Below, one piece after another: positions 8,160 through 21,400 of a DNA stretch of 64,000 nucleotides; the first letter of the stretch is position 1; every line of letters begins with the position of its first letter. The stretch spans positions 12,371,383 to 12,435,382 of the forward strand of contig NC_084670.1 of the NCBI RefSeq assembly GCF_028389875.1, in the 5' to 3' direction. Under the pieces are notes generated by a model. That model ran no database searches, had not been told where the DNA came from, and saw only the letters and a program-made list of their open reading frames with translations. Origin of the DNA: Rhea pennata (taxonomy: Eukaryota > Chordata > Aves > Rheiformes > Rheidae). The position numbers and the translations under genes were made by a program.

Positions 8160-11100
8160 GGGCTGGCTGGTGCCCGCGAGCTGCCGGCAGAGCCGTCCGT
8201 CTCGTCTCGTCTCATCTCGGTGGATTATCCAGCACGGGGATGACAGCTCCTGCGGCCCTCCTGCACCATCACCTGCCGGGGAATGTGCTTACACCGGTGG
8301 CTCCGGCCAAGCCGTCCCCACCACCGCTAGCAGGGATGGCGTGAGGGTGGCTGTGGAGGTTCGAGGGCACAGGAGTGTCCCTGAGGTGGGGAAGGAGCTG
8401 GGGATGGGGGACGGGAGATGGGGTCCTTCCCTTCACAAGGCTGCAGACTCAGGCATTGCCACTGCCTGCTCTGTAGCCTGCATAGGGCTGGCACATCTTG
8501 CCCAGGCTGCCTGGCCATCCGCGTGGGGCTGGGACTGGCCACAGCCATGTCCATGCGGGGAAGCTGGCCAGGAGGGGCTGATAACAGAGGGCAAGGCTGC
8601 ATCTCCCGCAGCCAGCCCTTGGGGCTGTGATGGTGCTGGGGGACACAGCTGAAGGTGCTGGCTCACCCCATGTGGGGCACCTGGTCCCCTGCCACCTCCC
8701 CTGTGGTCTGGCTGGTCCTCACATCCTCGTGGCAGAGCAGGGAGCTGTGGAGCTGCGGAGATGCTCGCGCGCACGATGCAGGTGGCAGCAGGGGAGAGCC
8801 AGCTGGAGAGCCAGCTGCTGCGTGAGGGGATGAGAGGCAAAGGGGGCCAGGGCTGTAGGTGGGTGCTGTACCTCCCAGCAGAGCACTCTGCATGCCCCAG
8901 GGCAGGCAGACATGCCGGCAGGGACCCTAGTCCCAGCTGGGCACGGCCCCAAGGACAGCTTGGCCCCAGGGATGCTGGCCAAGCTGGGAGCCCTGTCGCA
9001 GCCAGCAGCCTCCCCTGGGGAGCTTGGGCATCCCAGAGGGGCCCCTCTGCACCCCCTGGGCCGGGGACTGGCCCTGGCTTCCCCAGTCCTGCTGGCCTGC
9101 TCAGAGGGCGGCTGTGCAAAGCCTGGCCTCTCCCCTCTATTAGGGGCTCCCTGATTGTAGCTGCTACCCCAGAAACGTGGGGGCCACAGCTTCCTCCTCT
9201 GTCCCTGGAGCTTGTCCCAGGAGACGTGACCCTGCTGCTGCCCACAGCCTGGCATGAGCATATCCCACCACCAGCACTTCCTCCCCAACCTCCAGAGACC
9301 AAGCTGGCAGGAGGTAGCATTTCCTATGTGGACCTGAAGCCCAGCTCTCTCCCTTTGGGCTCCTGTGAGCTGAGTGATGGCTCTGCCCCAGGAAGCTTGT
9401 CCCTGGCACTGTGATGCCTGTTCCTGGAAGGTGCCCACCTTGTGGGAGGCTGGAAGAGGATCATGTGGTCTTGCTGGACAGCAGGACTGAGCAAACCACA
9501 GCCCCCACCATGCTGGCACAAGGTCATAATTATTTTTGACAGGAACACACGTGGGGGGAGAGCCATGAGGAGATGAACCAGTTGCATCATTCATGTCTCA
9601 GTGGCTATGTGGCTCCTTTAGGGACATCTTTAAACTCAGATGATGTCTTTGTTTCTACTAACTTCAACTTCCCATGGGCTATCCTGGCTGTGCTCTGATC
9701 CTAGGCTCTGCCCCCTGCTCTGCACCAGCCCTCCCAAAGGCCAGAATGGGATACGGGCCACATCTGGGGCTGGGCCAGGCCATTCATGTCGGTTGCTCCA
9801 CTCTTCAAGGGCCTGGAAGAGAGCAAGTGTAGAAGAGGGATTTGAGCAGCTCCAGCAGATCCCTTCATGGCCCAGCTCCAACATCTAATTTCTGGAAGAG
9901 ATTTGTAGCTTGCAGTTGCACACTGGGGAGGTGATTGCCTCTGTCGTGTCCCACCAGTGCTGGCAGGAAGCCACCCCTTATATCTGGGACCAGGCAGGTC
10001 TGGCAAATGTGTCACCCTCCTGGGAGCAGTCAGCCCACTCCCCCGAGTGGTGGGAGTGTCCCCCTGTAGCTAGTCCTGGAAGCCCTGCAGCATTGCCAGG
10101 GTTTGCAGCAGGGGTTATGCTCCTTTCTCTGGGACCTGGCAGGGGCTGGAGTCAGTCACAGCCTCAGTACCTGGTTTCCTAAATCGTTTCTTTCCTGGAT
10201 ACTGTGCTGAGAAGGTCACTTGGGCAGACACCTGCCTTCAGTGGTGCCACGCTGAGTCCTGATTGCTGCTGCATCCCTGGGGACTGCAGGCAACGCTGCT
10301 GCCGGGGTTCCTGAGCAAGGCCCCAGACGGAGGCAGAGACACAGGCAGCTCATTCCCACCAAGAGAGGCTCTAGATTTGCTCTCCTCTGCCTGTGCCCCA
10401 GAGTTGGACTACGCTGGGCTTTGATACTTGTGCTGCATGGATCAGAGTGGGTAACCTGGTGTCCAGCCTTGCCAGCTGTCCGCCATGGAGTGCCATGTTG
10501 GCAGGTATGGGAGAACGGGTCCTGGGTGCCTTCCCGGTGGCTTGCAGTGGGTGCTGGGAACGTGGTGCCAGGTGTGCAGCAAGCGGGACAGAGAGCCAGG
10601 TGCCGTGCAGGAATCCCATGGGCTCAGGACTGGCAGCCCCTCTGGCTGCCCCCAAGAAAGACCACAGCCCTCTCTTCTCCCTAGTGCCTCGGCCTGTGGG
10701 ATTGGCCTGCTGTGGTCTCCCAGCAGGAGCCCTCAGGCTACTTCCTTGGAGGAGTCAAGAGTTAAATCAGGCTGGGATAGCCCAGGCAGGGGAATCCCTA
10801 TGCCTCCCCTCAAAATGGCTAAAGGCAGCAGAAGAAAGAGACCAGCCGAGCTTGTTTGATAGCTTTATTGCTTCTGTGATATGACTGAATTGATGTGACA
10901 TAAGCTGGCCTGGAGGAGCCACAAGACTCCTGCCCTCCCTGCCTAGAGGGGAAAATAAAAAAAAATGCAGAAACTAAAACTAATTTTTTAAAAAACTCAT
11001 TGAGTTCTTGCTTCTCAGCTTCACACAGTACCGGCGAGCTCTCCGGCCTTTGGAGCGAGCCTCTGCAGGACCGCAGGCTGTGCGGGGAGCTGGTGCCCAG

Positions 11101-14080
11101 GGGAGCTGGGCAGGCGCCTGCGTCGCCCACACCAAAGGAAGTGTCGGTAATACTTTGTTGCTCGCGTGACACATGCTCCAACTGACTGCACGCGCCGCGC
11201 TGGTGGCAAGGGAGCCAGCGGGTGCCACGTGCCAGGCAGCCCGGAAGCCCTTGCCTGTCCCAGGTGCTGCCTGTACCTGGGCTGCCCACTGGCTGCAGAA
11301 GAGCTCCCCAACACCACCAGGTAGATACACACAGATGGACAGATAGCCCTGGCTTGGCACCTTCCCACCAGTGCCCCAGCAGCCCAATGGGGCAGGGCCT
11401 CCTGCCCTCCCTGCTGCTCTCCCCCAGGACAAGGGAATCCCTGGAAGTCTGGAGATGCCAGACCAAGGGATACTTGGTGGAAGGACGCTGGAGCGAGGAG
11501 TGCTGGGCTGAGGGATGCTGGGCAGCAGCGGATCCTGCCCTGCTGCCTCCATTTGGCATGTGTGAGCTGGAGACCTGCCCTGGGGTGAGCTGGTGGGGGA
11601 TCTCAATGCTGGGACAGTGGCACCAGGGAGGGCTGCACGCCCCACGTGCTTGAGCAGCCTGGTGGCACCTGCTCATGCTGCAGTTAGCACGGTGGCAGCT
11701 CCCCGGCAGCCCTTCTCCCCCAAGCTGGTGCGTGCCAGTGTCCCTGCAGGCCAGTAGCACCCTCAAACCTGCTCTCTGCCCAGGCAGGAGCAAGACCCTG
11801 TGGCAGCATCCCGCACTGGGCTCTCCCACATCGCAGGACTGTTCGCACCCCTGACCTCCCCAGCCTCTCTCCAGGCAGGTTCCCTGCCACCAGAACGGCC
11901 CTTCTGCACAGCAGCGCGTCAGAGGCGTCAGGCAACCCTGCTCTATATTTAGGTCGCGGAGAATTCCCCTGGGCTCTCCCTTCCAAGACGAGAAGGTGAG
12001 TCACGGCAGGGAGAGGCCAAGACTCGCATCCGTCCCACTGACCCTGCCCTGACCCGCACGCACCGCTCGGGCTGGCAGGGCTGCAGCCTTTCCGAGGGCG
12101 GGAGGTGGCTGCAGGTGCATGTGGGCAATGAACCAAAGAAAGGGCCTCCAGGAGGGAGAGCCAGCGGGGCTGGGGCACGCACCAGCAGCGTCCCCGGGGC
12201 CTGGCCGCGGGCTTGCCCTGTCCGACCCCACTGTGGGCCCTGCCGAGAGCTCCTCGGCACAGGGAGACAGCAGCGGCAGGGAGTCTCCAGCACTCCCCAT
12301 TCTCTCGCCTTCTGCCTGCAAGATGGGGTCTTGACCCACCGCAGTCACTCTAGGCCATGAACTTATCTAATTAGCCTGGGCACCTCTGCCTAGAGATCGC
12401 CACTGGAGTCACCTCCATGGTCTGCAGGGAGGGTTTCCCACCAGGAAGGCAGAGTAGGGGAGATGTTCCCTCCAAGGGCTTGGAGCCAGTGAGACAGAGG
12501 ATAAAGGTGCTCCACAATGTTGTAGTGTTGGATAAAAGGGACAAAATTAAATGCAATGCCACTGTAAGTCTCAGTGGGTGGGTGCACTCCCTGCAGCTAA
12601 TCCTAGGACCACAGGATCCTTCTAGCAAAAGGTCTAGTCCAGGTCTTCAGTCCACAGCACAGAAGGATGGTCACAGCTGTCCAGGTGTCCAGGAGATGGT
12701 TTGTCACTGTGTGCTGCACTGTCTGCAACAGCGAGCACGAGGGGAATCACAAACGATTCCCCTCCTGAACGGCCTCATGTCTCTGCTCCTCTGAGGGGTA
12801 GAGAAGGGCCCAGCACTGATACTGAAGGCTCTTCCTAACCCTCTTCCTCCTCCCCGCTGTGGCTGTCCTGTTCTCTGACATCTCAGCTCGACAGTCATGT
12901 GGACACTGCCCATCACTGCCCCAGGGCTCCTGCAGTAGCTGGTTAGAAACCCAATTCAAGCTCCAAGATGGAGGACAGTGCCCACCCGGTCCTCAGTAAC
13001 AACCTCCAGCCCAGACCCCCCACTGTCACCTTGGGAGGGCTTCAGCATGTAGGGACCACAGAGGGAATGTCACTTGGTGAGAGCCCTGGAAACCCAGTTC
13101 CTCCAACCGGAATAAAAAAAGGGAGGGGGGAGGGGGAAGGAATACTCAAACAAGTGCCAGTCACGGCACTGGCCCAGCATGCAGGAAAGCCCAGGGAGAA
13201 TCCCAGGAGCAGGAACTGCCAGAGCAGAGAAGTCCCTGGGGGGAGCAGGGATTGCCTGGCTTGGACAGACAGGCAGAGCCACTGGGGCAGGGCTGGGATG
13301 AGGAGGCAAGGACAAGGGCAATAGCGAGCCTCTCAGCCTCTCTTTGCCCTCTGGGGCCTGGAAGAGGCAGGATCTTTGAGCTATGTCCAGACTACTAGAT
13401 AGGGAGCAGCCCTGACCAGAAGCTGGATAGGACTCACCTCCGAGCAGGCTCCTTGACTATGGGCATACTGGGTACCCCACAAAAGAGAGGCTCCTGAGGG
13501 GCATGTCCCAGCTGAGGATGTGGCCAGCACCATGTTGAGACAGACTTGCCTCTTCTGGAGCTGGTCTCAAACCAGTTTGTATGGTTTGCTCTTCTGCCCC
13601 ATGCCTGCTTCATCGCTTGTCCCATCCTATGCATCCCCTGCGGGGTCTCAGCCCAGAAACCGTCACCCACTGCAAGGCAACAGGGGCAGAGGTGGCCTGG
13701 GGGAGCCCATGCAAGCCCTGCTCTGAGCATCCTTTCCCTATTCATCCATGTGAGGGCTACATTCCCCCTCCAGCTGAGAGCAAGGCAGACTGCAGTCCTC
13801 TGGACAACATCAGATACAGCGCCACGACCATGAGTCCTGCTAACACCCCTCCTGGAGACCGCTTCCACTGATCTCCCCAAGGGCTGGCTGCACACAGGTG
13901 CCTTGACACACAGGGACTTGGCTTGAGGCGTGGAGTCCACGCTGCCCCTTTGCAGGTACAGTCTGGCCCCTTTCAGGCTAGACGAGAGTGTGAGCGCATT
14001 TGGACCTGTACCCATTCCCCCAGCAGGCTCCATTCTGCCCACAGTCTCCAGACAGATAAGACCACCCCACCAGCCTCACA
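8160..14080. other. Intergenic stretch between ARTN upstream region and ST3GAL3 3' end
   Basis: Composition falls from extreme to moderate GC. I see no exon with a recognisable protein match on either strand. Open frames up to about 330 codons (for example minus strand 10,819-11,829) have no recognisable domain and look like chance. Notable points are an isolated polyadenylation-like element at 10,861 on the minus strand and a CTATATTTAG MEF2/TATA-like motif near 11,943. Confidence 0.5.
10861..10866 (-). terminator. Orphan AATAAA polyadenylation signal (minus strand)
   Basis: The minus strand reads GCAATAAAGC here, in an AT-richer patch inside GC-rich DNA, with flanks resembling a 3' UTR end. 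It lies about 3.2 kb beyond the main ST3GAL3 poly(A) site. It could be a distal ST3GAL3 site, the end of an unannotated noncoding transcript, or chance. No coding exon upstream of it is recognisable. Confidence 0.25.
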
Positions 14081-14084
14081 CTTG

Positions 14085-15381
14085 TCCACACTGCTCAGTT
14101 TATTCCAGCTCCTTTGAAGTACGTATACAAATCAAATGTGCAAATACTGCATCTCAGGACCAAGACGGCAAAGGAAGCGATATGCTCCTGAAAACAGGAG
14201 GAGCAGCAGTGCTAGAGTAGCACGGGAGGAGCTCAGAAATGAAGTGAGCAGAGGCCAAGCAGATGGCAAGAGTTCCCAGCAGGCCCCCTCACCCCTGCCA
14301 GCAGGCTCCATCATCACTGAGGTTACAAGTCACTTAAATAGGGAACACGATTGAGTCAGGAACATGAAACAAACATATCTTCGGCTGCCTGCTCTTAAAC
14401 ACTGTAAAGCTTCAGATCTCCACGCAAGATCTGACCTCCTTCCAAAAAATAAATTACTCCTCTCCCACACAAAAATGAAGTGAGATGCTGTCCAGAAATG
14501 GTGACACCAGTCTGCATGGACTCCACAAGGGTCCTGCACAAACCAAGAGGCCTGAAAACCTTGAGCACAACAAGGCAGGCTCCTCAACGCTGTGACAGGC
14601 AGGAATGCAGTGAGGGTCTGCTGAAGGCAGAGAAAGCCATTGGCTCCCTGCTCCATGTTGGGGTCAGGGCAGAGCAACAGCTATGGAAAATGCAGCCAAA
14701 TAAGTGGTTGCTGCTGCTTCCTCTATGCAGGAAGCAAGGAAAAGTACAGAAAAACAAACCCATGCTCATCTCCAACCAGAAACTCCAAGTAGAGAATGAG
14801 GGAAAGCCATTCTCCCTTTAAATTATAGCAGCACCAACAACACTGAAGTTTTGGACGGATTTGTTTTCCTGGGGAAAGGCCTGAGGCCAGTGACAATGCA
14901 GATGGAGCGTGGAAAGGCCGAGCTTTTCTCAGGGCTGTGCACAAGCAGACTTTGCTTTGCACCTTGGTATTTCTAGTACGATTCCAGCAGAGTTTCTTTT
15001 AAAAAATAATACTTTGTACATTCAGGCATTGCTGCTTCAGGGCAGCACAACCTCCCATTTGGCACGAATTGCTTTGTTCATAAATCTCTCTTCTCTCTCC
15101 TGAGTCTTTCCTCTTTAATTCTAGACACAGAAGAGTCGTCTGCAATGCAGAGTTCAGGAACTGCCCATTCAGTTCCATGACCACCTCCTGCCAGCTCTAG
15201 GACTGGAGGCAGCAGATGCAACCTTTGCAGCCTGGCAACGTGAGAAGGCCGTCCTAGAGCACCTGGGCATCTCTGCGTGTCTCCAGTGAGGTGGGATTCT
15301 TGCAGAGTGCTGCCAATGCTTGTTCCCAGAGCTGCAGCATGTGTCTTCCTCCCCTCCCTTTGAGGCAGTGGCTGCAGCCAC
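14085..15381 (-). other. ST3GAL3: ST3GAL3 3' untranslated region
   Basis: The region runs from the base after the TGA stop to about 15 bases beyond AATAAA (minus strand, 14104-14099). The signal is followed by a clear GT-rich downstream element (GTGTGGACAAGTGTG, then GGTGGGGTGG), so the 3' end is well supported. Length is about 1.3 kb. No open frame within it is credible. Confidence 0.7.
14099..14104 (-). terminator. ST3GAL3: ST3GAL3 polyadenylation signal AATAAA
   Basis: The minus strand reads GGAATAAACTGAG here. A GT-rich downstream sequence element follows within 10-45 bases. This is the best-formed poly(A) site downstream of the ST3GAL3 stop codon. Confidence 0.7.
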
Positions 15382-15471
15382 TCAAATCCCACTGGTTAGG
15401 TCAGTGATGACTCGGGCTTTCACCAGCTTCCGCAAGAACTCCTTCTCCCGCTGGATGTTGTGTGTCCAGGA
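15382..15471 (-). CDS. ST3GAL3: ST3GAL3 terminal coding exon, motif VS and stop
   Basis: The exon encodes 29 residues plus the stop: [15 protein letters not shown] to VITDLTSGI, then TGA at 15384-15382. It holds sialyl motif VS (H-N-I-Q-R-E), whose His is the proposed catalytic base region in GT29 enzymes. Acceptor CATTTCCTTGCAG (AG at 15473-15472) is strong, phase 0. The C-terminus differs from human only at one residue (LTSGI for LSSGI). Confidence 0.97.
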   Translation of the reverse strand, partial: SWTHNIQREKEFLRKLVKARVITDLTSGI

Positions 15472-18400
15472 CTGCAAGGAAATGGAAAAGACAGAGGAGA
15501 TCAGCAACTATCCTGGATAAGCATGCTCCCACACCATGGGAGATGTCAGCAGAGGCAGTGCAGTAGGTTAGGCTAAAGAACCCCTTCTCTGCTCTTGCTA
15601 CCAGCCCCTTCCCAATGCCAGCTAAGAAACTACCTTGCTGGCCTGTTTCTGAGCAGCAAGTGCCAGCTCTGTGTGTGGTGCTGCGCAGACCACCTGCTGC
15701 CATGCATGGGTAAGCATAGGCCATCAGAGACGCCAGTGGTTGTACCACTTCCAGGACAGCTGTGAGGCTCTGCTGCAGAACAGATCCCTTGAAGACTAAT
15801 GTCCATCTCGTATGCAAAGCAGATATAGCCAGCAGACTCACATATTTGAGGTAGGAGGTCTCCTGTTGGCACAGGCTGCGTGAATTTCTTTGGCATGGTG
15901 AGATCTAGGCATTCCAGGTGCTTTCACCTGGGGTAGATCTAACTGGTTACAGTGTCCTCGCAGGCCACCATACACGAGTCCAGCAGCACAGCATAAATGG
16001 TGACGTGTGACTGGAGGAACAGTGTGGCAGAAAGTAAGGTAGCAGGACACGTTTCCTTCTTTTACAGCTCTTTGCTAAGGGCAGCCTCTGGGCAACACGT
16101 GGGGGTGCTGCCTCACGATGGCAGTGGTCCCTTCTCAGTGCACTTGGGATCACCTGGGGCAGCCCAGGAATCAGACGAAAGAAAAAATCCGCATCTGTAG
16201 GTTGGCAATGATGCTCACCTTACAGCACTGAGAACTTGATGGCTGTGTGCCTGCTCTCTGAGAGTCTTCTGGCACAAAATGCTCCTTCTCTCTGGGTTTC
16301 CACACCAGAACTGGGGCCGCTAGCTCCAAGCCCAGCTTCGCTAAGGCAGGCCCTCTGCCTCTGCTAGCTGTACCAGCAGGAAACCACATGCTAAAGGTTA
16401 CACTAATACAATGCGAAAGGTGAAATGGTCACATTTCCCAGCCAAGCATGTCAGAGCAGTGATTGCTATAGCTGTTGTCAGCCCACCCAGATGTGTTCCC
16501 TGCAGTAGGCTTGAGCAGTGATCACAGCATCTGCCACCACCCCACAGCACCAGTCCTATTAAAGTACTTAATGAAAGCAGTGAGTAGTTTGTCCCCTGGG
16601 AAGGCCGAGATGGAGCAGGGAAAAGCAACTTCCCCAAGGTCTCCCAACATGGCAAGAATCATAGGAAATGAATCCCAGTGCTCCAGCCAGTAATAATCTG
16701 GGCTCTAAATAAGATCTGCAACATGATGAAATCCATCTATACGAGCCTCTCTGAAGTGGCCTCAAGCAGCAAATTATCAGTCAAATAATGCCTTCCAAGG
16801 GTACATCTTCACAGGTATCCAAACTCCGTTCAGAGACTACTGCCGAACCCTGAGTACCTTCCCGAAGAGCACAGGTCCCACACTGGCTGTATTCCTCATA
16901 CACAACCTGTGTACAGGTGTCCTGTCATCTGTGGATGTCCAGTCCTGTCTGGGACAAGCTGTCCCACTGGCTGACAGCTCTGGTCACAGCTTGGAGCCTG
17001 CTGTCAAGAGGTCCCTGGAACCAAAGGTCCCTTTATAAAATCTCCAGCATATTTTGGAAACATGTCTCTTCCCCTTGCTGTGTATTTACAAGCCACCTCC
17101 GCCCTCCCAGTGCATAGAAATGATGAAGTTAAAGCTGCTAAGGAAAGTTCGGGTAGGTCTTATCTTGCAACCTGTGTTCAAAAGAAGTCTTTGACTTCCT
17201 CCGCTTCCAGTGACACTGTTTACAGGGATGCTCCGACAAGTGCACCAGAACAGAGTAACAACAGGGCCACGCGTGGTAATCCGCAGTGGCACTCTTCGGG
17301 GCTCTGAAAATACAGAAGACCCTATCTATAAACTGAAAAGGCAACATCCCAAAACAATTTGCTGCTTGGCTTCTGCTAGCATGAGAGCAGAAACTGAAAA
17401 CTGGCACAGGGAAGAAAGCACATGAATTTTAAAAAGCACCGCAGAAAGAGATGAAGGCACGGAGCAGGGGGAGCTGTGAGAACATGGCTGTACGTGCCTG
17501 TCATCTGGAGCAGGACAGCTGGGACCTCTCGGCGTGCTGAAAGCACTCCCACATGTGGCCTGTCACCTGGGGGGCTCACGTGATCAGCCTCTCTCATAGA
17601 GCGGTGTCACTTTTGACACCACGGCCCTTTGCTACGAGCACACACAGCACCGGCCCAGGCAGCCAAGCGTGCACAAGCTCACGCCAACACGCAGTTAGCA
17701 GCTGCCTGCTGGCACAAGGGTGATCCTGTGAAGACCGGGTCTTGATGCATTAATTTACAGAGCTGGCTGGACTTGCTGTTCAAAGCCTGGGGAGCACTGG
17801 GGAGCCTGACTGTGCCTGATATGTCAGAGCACAGGCTGATCCCTCCTTCGTGGCTTTCTGCCTCATGGAGCAGTAAGAGAAGCCAATTGGTTTCACCCAA
17901 CATGACCTGCTTGCATCCTTTGGTACGTAAGGAAACTATGGAAACTAGGCAAACTCAAACCACCGAAAACGTCAGCTCAGGTCACGCGCAAGCATCTTAT
18001 CTGATGGCTAGAAGAAATCTGCCTGTGTGAAAGGTAAGAGTGGAGCAGGAACTTAAGTACAAGATGTTAAGAGCTGGGTGACAAAACTTTGGGTGACACA
18101 ATTGTACTCTCTTAAGCTAAGGCTAAATTTGGCTACTCTACTGACCACAAGGCTGATGGCAAGATAAATACACCTCTGGCTGCTTAGCATTAAAACTACC
18201 CAGTACACTGGTCACTGCCACAGACTCCTCTTTCCAAGCAGAAAGCCACATAAAAAGGGAATTTAGTATCACTCTTGATCCATGGCTCTTGCTGATGTCT
18301 GTGGAAGTACTCACAAGCATTTTGCGGTTGAATGAAAGACCACAGAGGAAGAGGATTTCCTGATGAGAAAGGGTTTTTAATTCCCCCCAATGGAGAGCAA

Positions 18401-21400
18401 TTGTAGAGCTCTCCGAGCTGCGCTGCTCCAGCCTGTGCCCGAGCACCTGATGCTAATGCAAGCAGGAGGGATGGGGCATGTCAGGCGGGAGGGATGAGGC
18501 ATGTCTTCAGCACTAGCTCAGGTTACTGATTACAGGCGAGGGACTCACCCCACTGACAGACAGGCTAATCAAGCGAAGGAAACTGCATTCCAGCGCGAGC
18601 GGCCGCAGGAGGGAGAAGATCTGGGGCAGATTTTTCAAAACTGCAGGCACTCCATTCTCATTGGCACTGGCAGGGGAAAGCCACCAAAATACCCCGCAAA
18701 ACCTGCCTGGGAAGCTGAGTCTTACTGACAGGCAGTGAGGTGCTGGCCCAGGTCTACGCTCGCCGTGCCTGCAGCTCGGCTGCAAGGACACACACCACGC
18801 CGCCTGCGTACCCGCCACGGCCACGGCGGCGCTCTCCGAACGCTGCTGGGCTGCCGCGCAGAGAGCCCGTGCGCCTGAGCAGCGCACACTGCCAGGCGCC
18901 TGGCAGGCGGCAGGCTCAAGGCTTGGAGCACCGCAGTCACAGGCTTACTTCGGGGCCAGGACCATGCTGTAGCTGTTGTAAGGGAAAGTCCTCTGCTCAC
19001 GTCAAGCATTTGCCCCCACTGCTCAGGTAAGCCGAGGTGCTCTGGATACCCAAACTCACACGCAAGTTGTCCTGGAGGTCTCTGAGCTGAGGTAATGTCC
19101 CGAGTGGGAGCAGGATGCTTGGTCCACCCCCGTCCCACTGAGAGCGCTGTGGCGTCAGAGTGCTCGTTTTGGCATTTTAACTACTGCATTGCGAGCAAGA
19201 TCCACGTCTGGAGGAGGATTACACAAAGCAGCTGCAGTGTTGGTGGTTTATTCCAGACACTGCTGCTGCAAAAAAAGCCTTTTCTTACCCTCTGACATGA
19301 GATAAACTTTGGGTTCCCTGGCAAGTTGCTCACTGTCCCCTCTGACTGCTTTGACTCTTTCTTCCCTCGCACACTCTGAGCCCTTCGGCCTCATTTCCTA
19401 TTCCTGCACGTGGAACCATTTATGCTCACACAGCTCCTGCTCTACGCCTGGGAGCTACACCTTGGCATCACAGGCAAAAAACTCCACCTGTGCTCTTGTG
19501 GAGCCGCATCTCCAGGTAGTAACAGGGCAGCTTGGAGCATTTGCTGCCACCTCCACCTCCCTGGCACCTCACGTCACTGCCACCGCTGCTCCTGCAACCT
19601 GGCAGAGAGGCTCTGCCCATTCCCCCCACCACAGCTCGCCTCCAGCTGGTGTGCACAACTGCTTTCACTTGTGCAAATAAACACACTGCTCCTCTGAGCC
19701 CTCGGCAGGAGTAACAAATCCTTGCATGCTCCACCAGGAGTGCCCTGGGAGGCTCCAGAGCTCTTCCTGCTGTTTGAGGATCAGGCTGGGATTTCCTTTG
19801 CTTCGGATCTCTAGCTGATCAGCTGATGTTTGCTCTTCTCAGAGGGAAGAGAAGCAGCAGGAGAGTCTCTCTGCAAGTGCACGCACTGTCTCAGTTGTCC
19901 ATCCTGGAGAGGTGGCAGTGGGGCTGATGTATGATTCTTTGGTCACAGTTATTAGATTAAAATTTATCATCAGCTAGAGCCACCTTTCAGAGTTATGCAA
20001 ATGCCCCAGCACCACCTGTCCTTTTTATCCTTGACAATACTAGAAGGAAGTACAAAACACTATTTCTCTGTTCCTTCAAAAGCAGCCAAGTAGAATATTT
20101 TAAGACTACAAAAATGTTTCAGAGACCAGCCCACAAGGAAGGTAAGCTCCCCATCTGCAATCACTTACAGTTGGGGCAATGGCTGAACTTCAGTGCATAT
20201 TAGTCTTATTGAGTATATGGCAATCTCATAAAATGCAGGAAGATTAAATTAGAGAGTGAAGTAAATAAGGAGTACATTCAGGAGAAACAGCAGGCTGTAA
20301 AGCAGGAGTTTTTTCAGTTCCTCCATATTCCTGCCTGCCAGCAGCACTTCTCCCTGCAAATCTGCCCAGAGACCCCAGGAGCAGTAATAGGTGGTACTTT
20401 ATTGGTAATGTCTCTTGCCTAGACACAGTCTGGTTTCCAGACCCCACTGGTGCTAATTTATCTTTACCGTTAACTTTCACTGCCTTGTTTCTGGAGCTGC
20501 TTACTTTTCCTGATTCTGCCTTGCCCACACACTTTGTCTCGTTCTGGTGGAGAGACCGTGCACACAAAGCACTGTGTGGCCATCCGCGTACCTGCAGTTT
20601 CACTAGCACTGTGCACCTCCTTGTATCCCGCTGCACGGGCTCATTCATAACCTCTGCACCCTCAGTCTCCCAGTTCTCCTGCCAGGACAGCGTCAGCATC
20701 GGCAGTATAACAGCCTTCACAGCTTGCCCGCTGTTCCCTGTCCTCGGGGACACTTGCCAGGCTGGTGAGGGAGCTGCATGGCCTGAAACAGCTGGGAGCC
20801 CCCATCTTTCAGTGTTCCGCTTTGTCATTTCCAAACGACACTTTCCCAGCTTAGAAACCCAAATTCATATTATTGTCCCAAATTACGCAACCTTCCATTC
20901 ATACTATTAGATTTCATCCCATCTAATTTATTCTTGTTCTCAAAGTGATCCAGGTCTTCCTGTATGATATTTTATCTTTCTTCGTATTGCCCACACCTAG
21001 TTTTGTATCATCACAAATTCTGCTTGCATACCATTGCTTTCTGTGCCAAAAATCATTAATGCAAATACTAAACATGATCAGCTTGGGGGGAACTTCCAGT
21101 CTCCCATTCAGTGCTACCCCTTGTTGTCTTCTCCTTTACAGAGGCTACTCACATACAGGTATTACACCATAGCATAGCTTCTCAAGCTTAACTAATAATT
21201 TATCACATGGCACAATGCCAAATACTTAACTGAGCTCCAGACAGATCTATCAACTACACTTCCTCTGTCCCCACAATTTTTTTTAAATCAAATAAATATA
21301 TCAGTTTTTGTAATCTGCCTCTGTTAAATCCACGGTGCATTTGCCTTCAGAATTTAATTACTCTTTCTTTCAAACTTTGTTCTAAGTCCTGAAGAGTATT

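Noticed and set aside
3711-8652. Open frames of 400-530 codons on both strands (for example minus 3711-5225, plus 5729-7333, plus 7291-8652)
   Set aside because: They overlap on opposite strands, are low-complexity and show no domain; GC-rich DNA produces such frames by chance.
10819-11829. A 336-codon minus-strand open frame ending at an AATAAA
   Set aside because: No recognisable domain or homolog, and its composition resembles noncoding DNA. Only the polyadenylation-like element was kept as a low-confidence observation.
11940-12010. Plus-strand CTATATTTAG followed by a GTGAGT donor as a promoter and first exon
   Set aside because: The distance is too short for a convincing exon, and no plus-strand acceptor or coding exon follows.
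20244-20834. A 196-codon minus-strand open frame in the ST3GAL3 intron
   Set aside because: No domain, signal peptide or similarity recognised, and length is within chance for an intron of this size.
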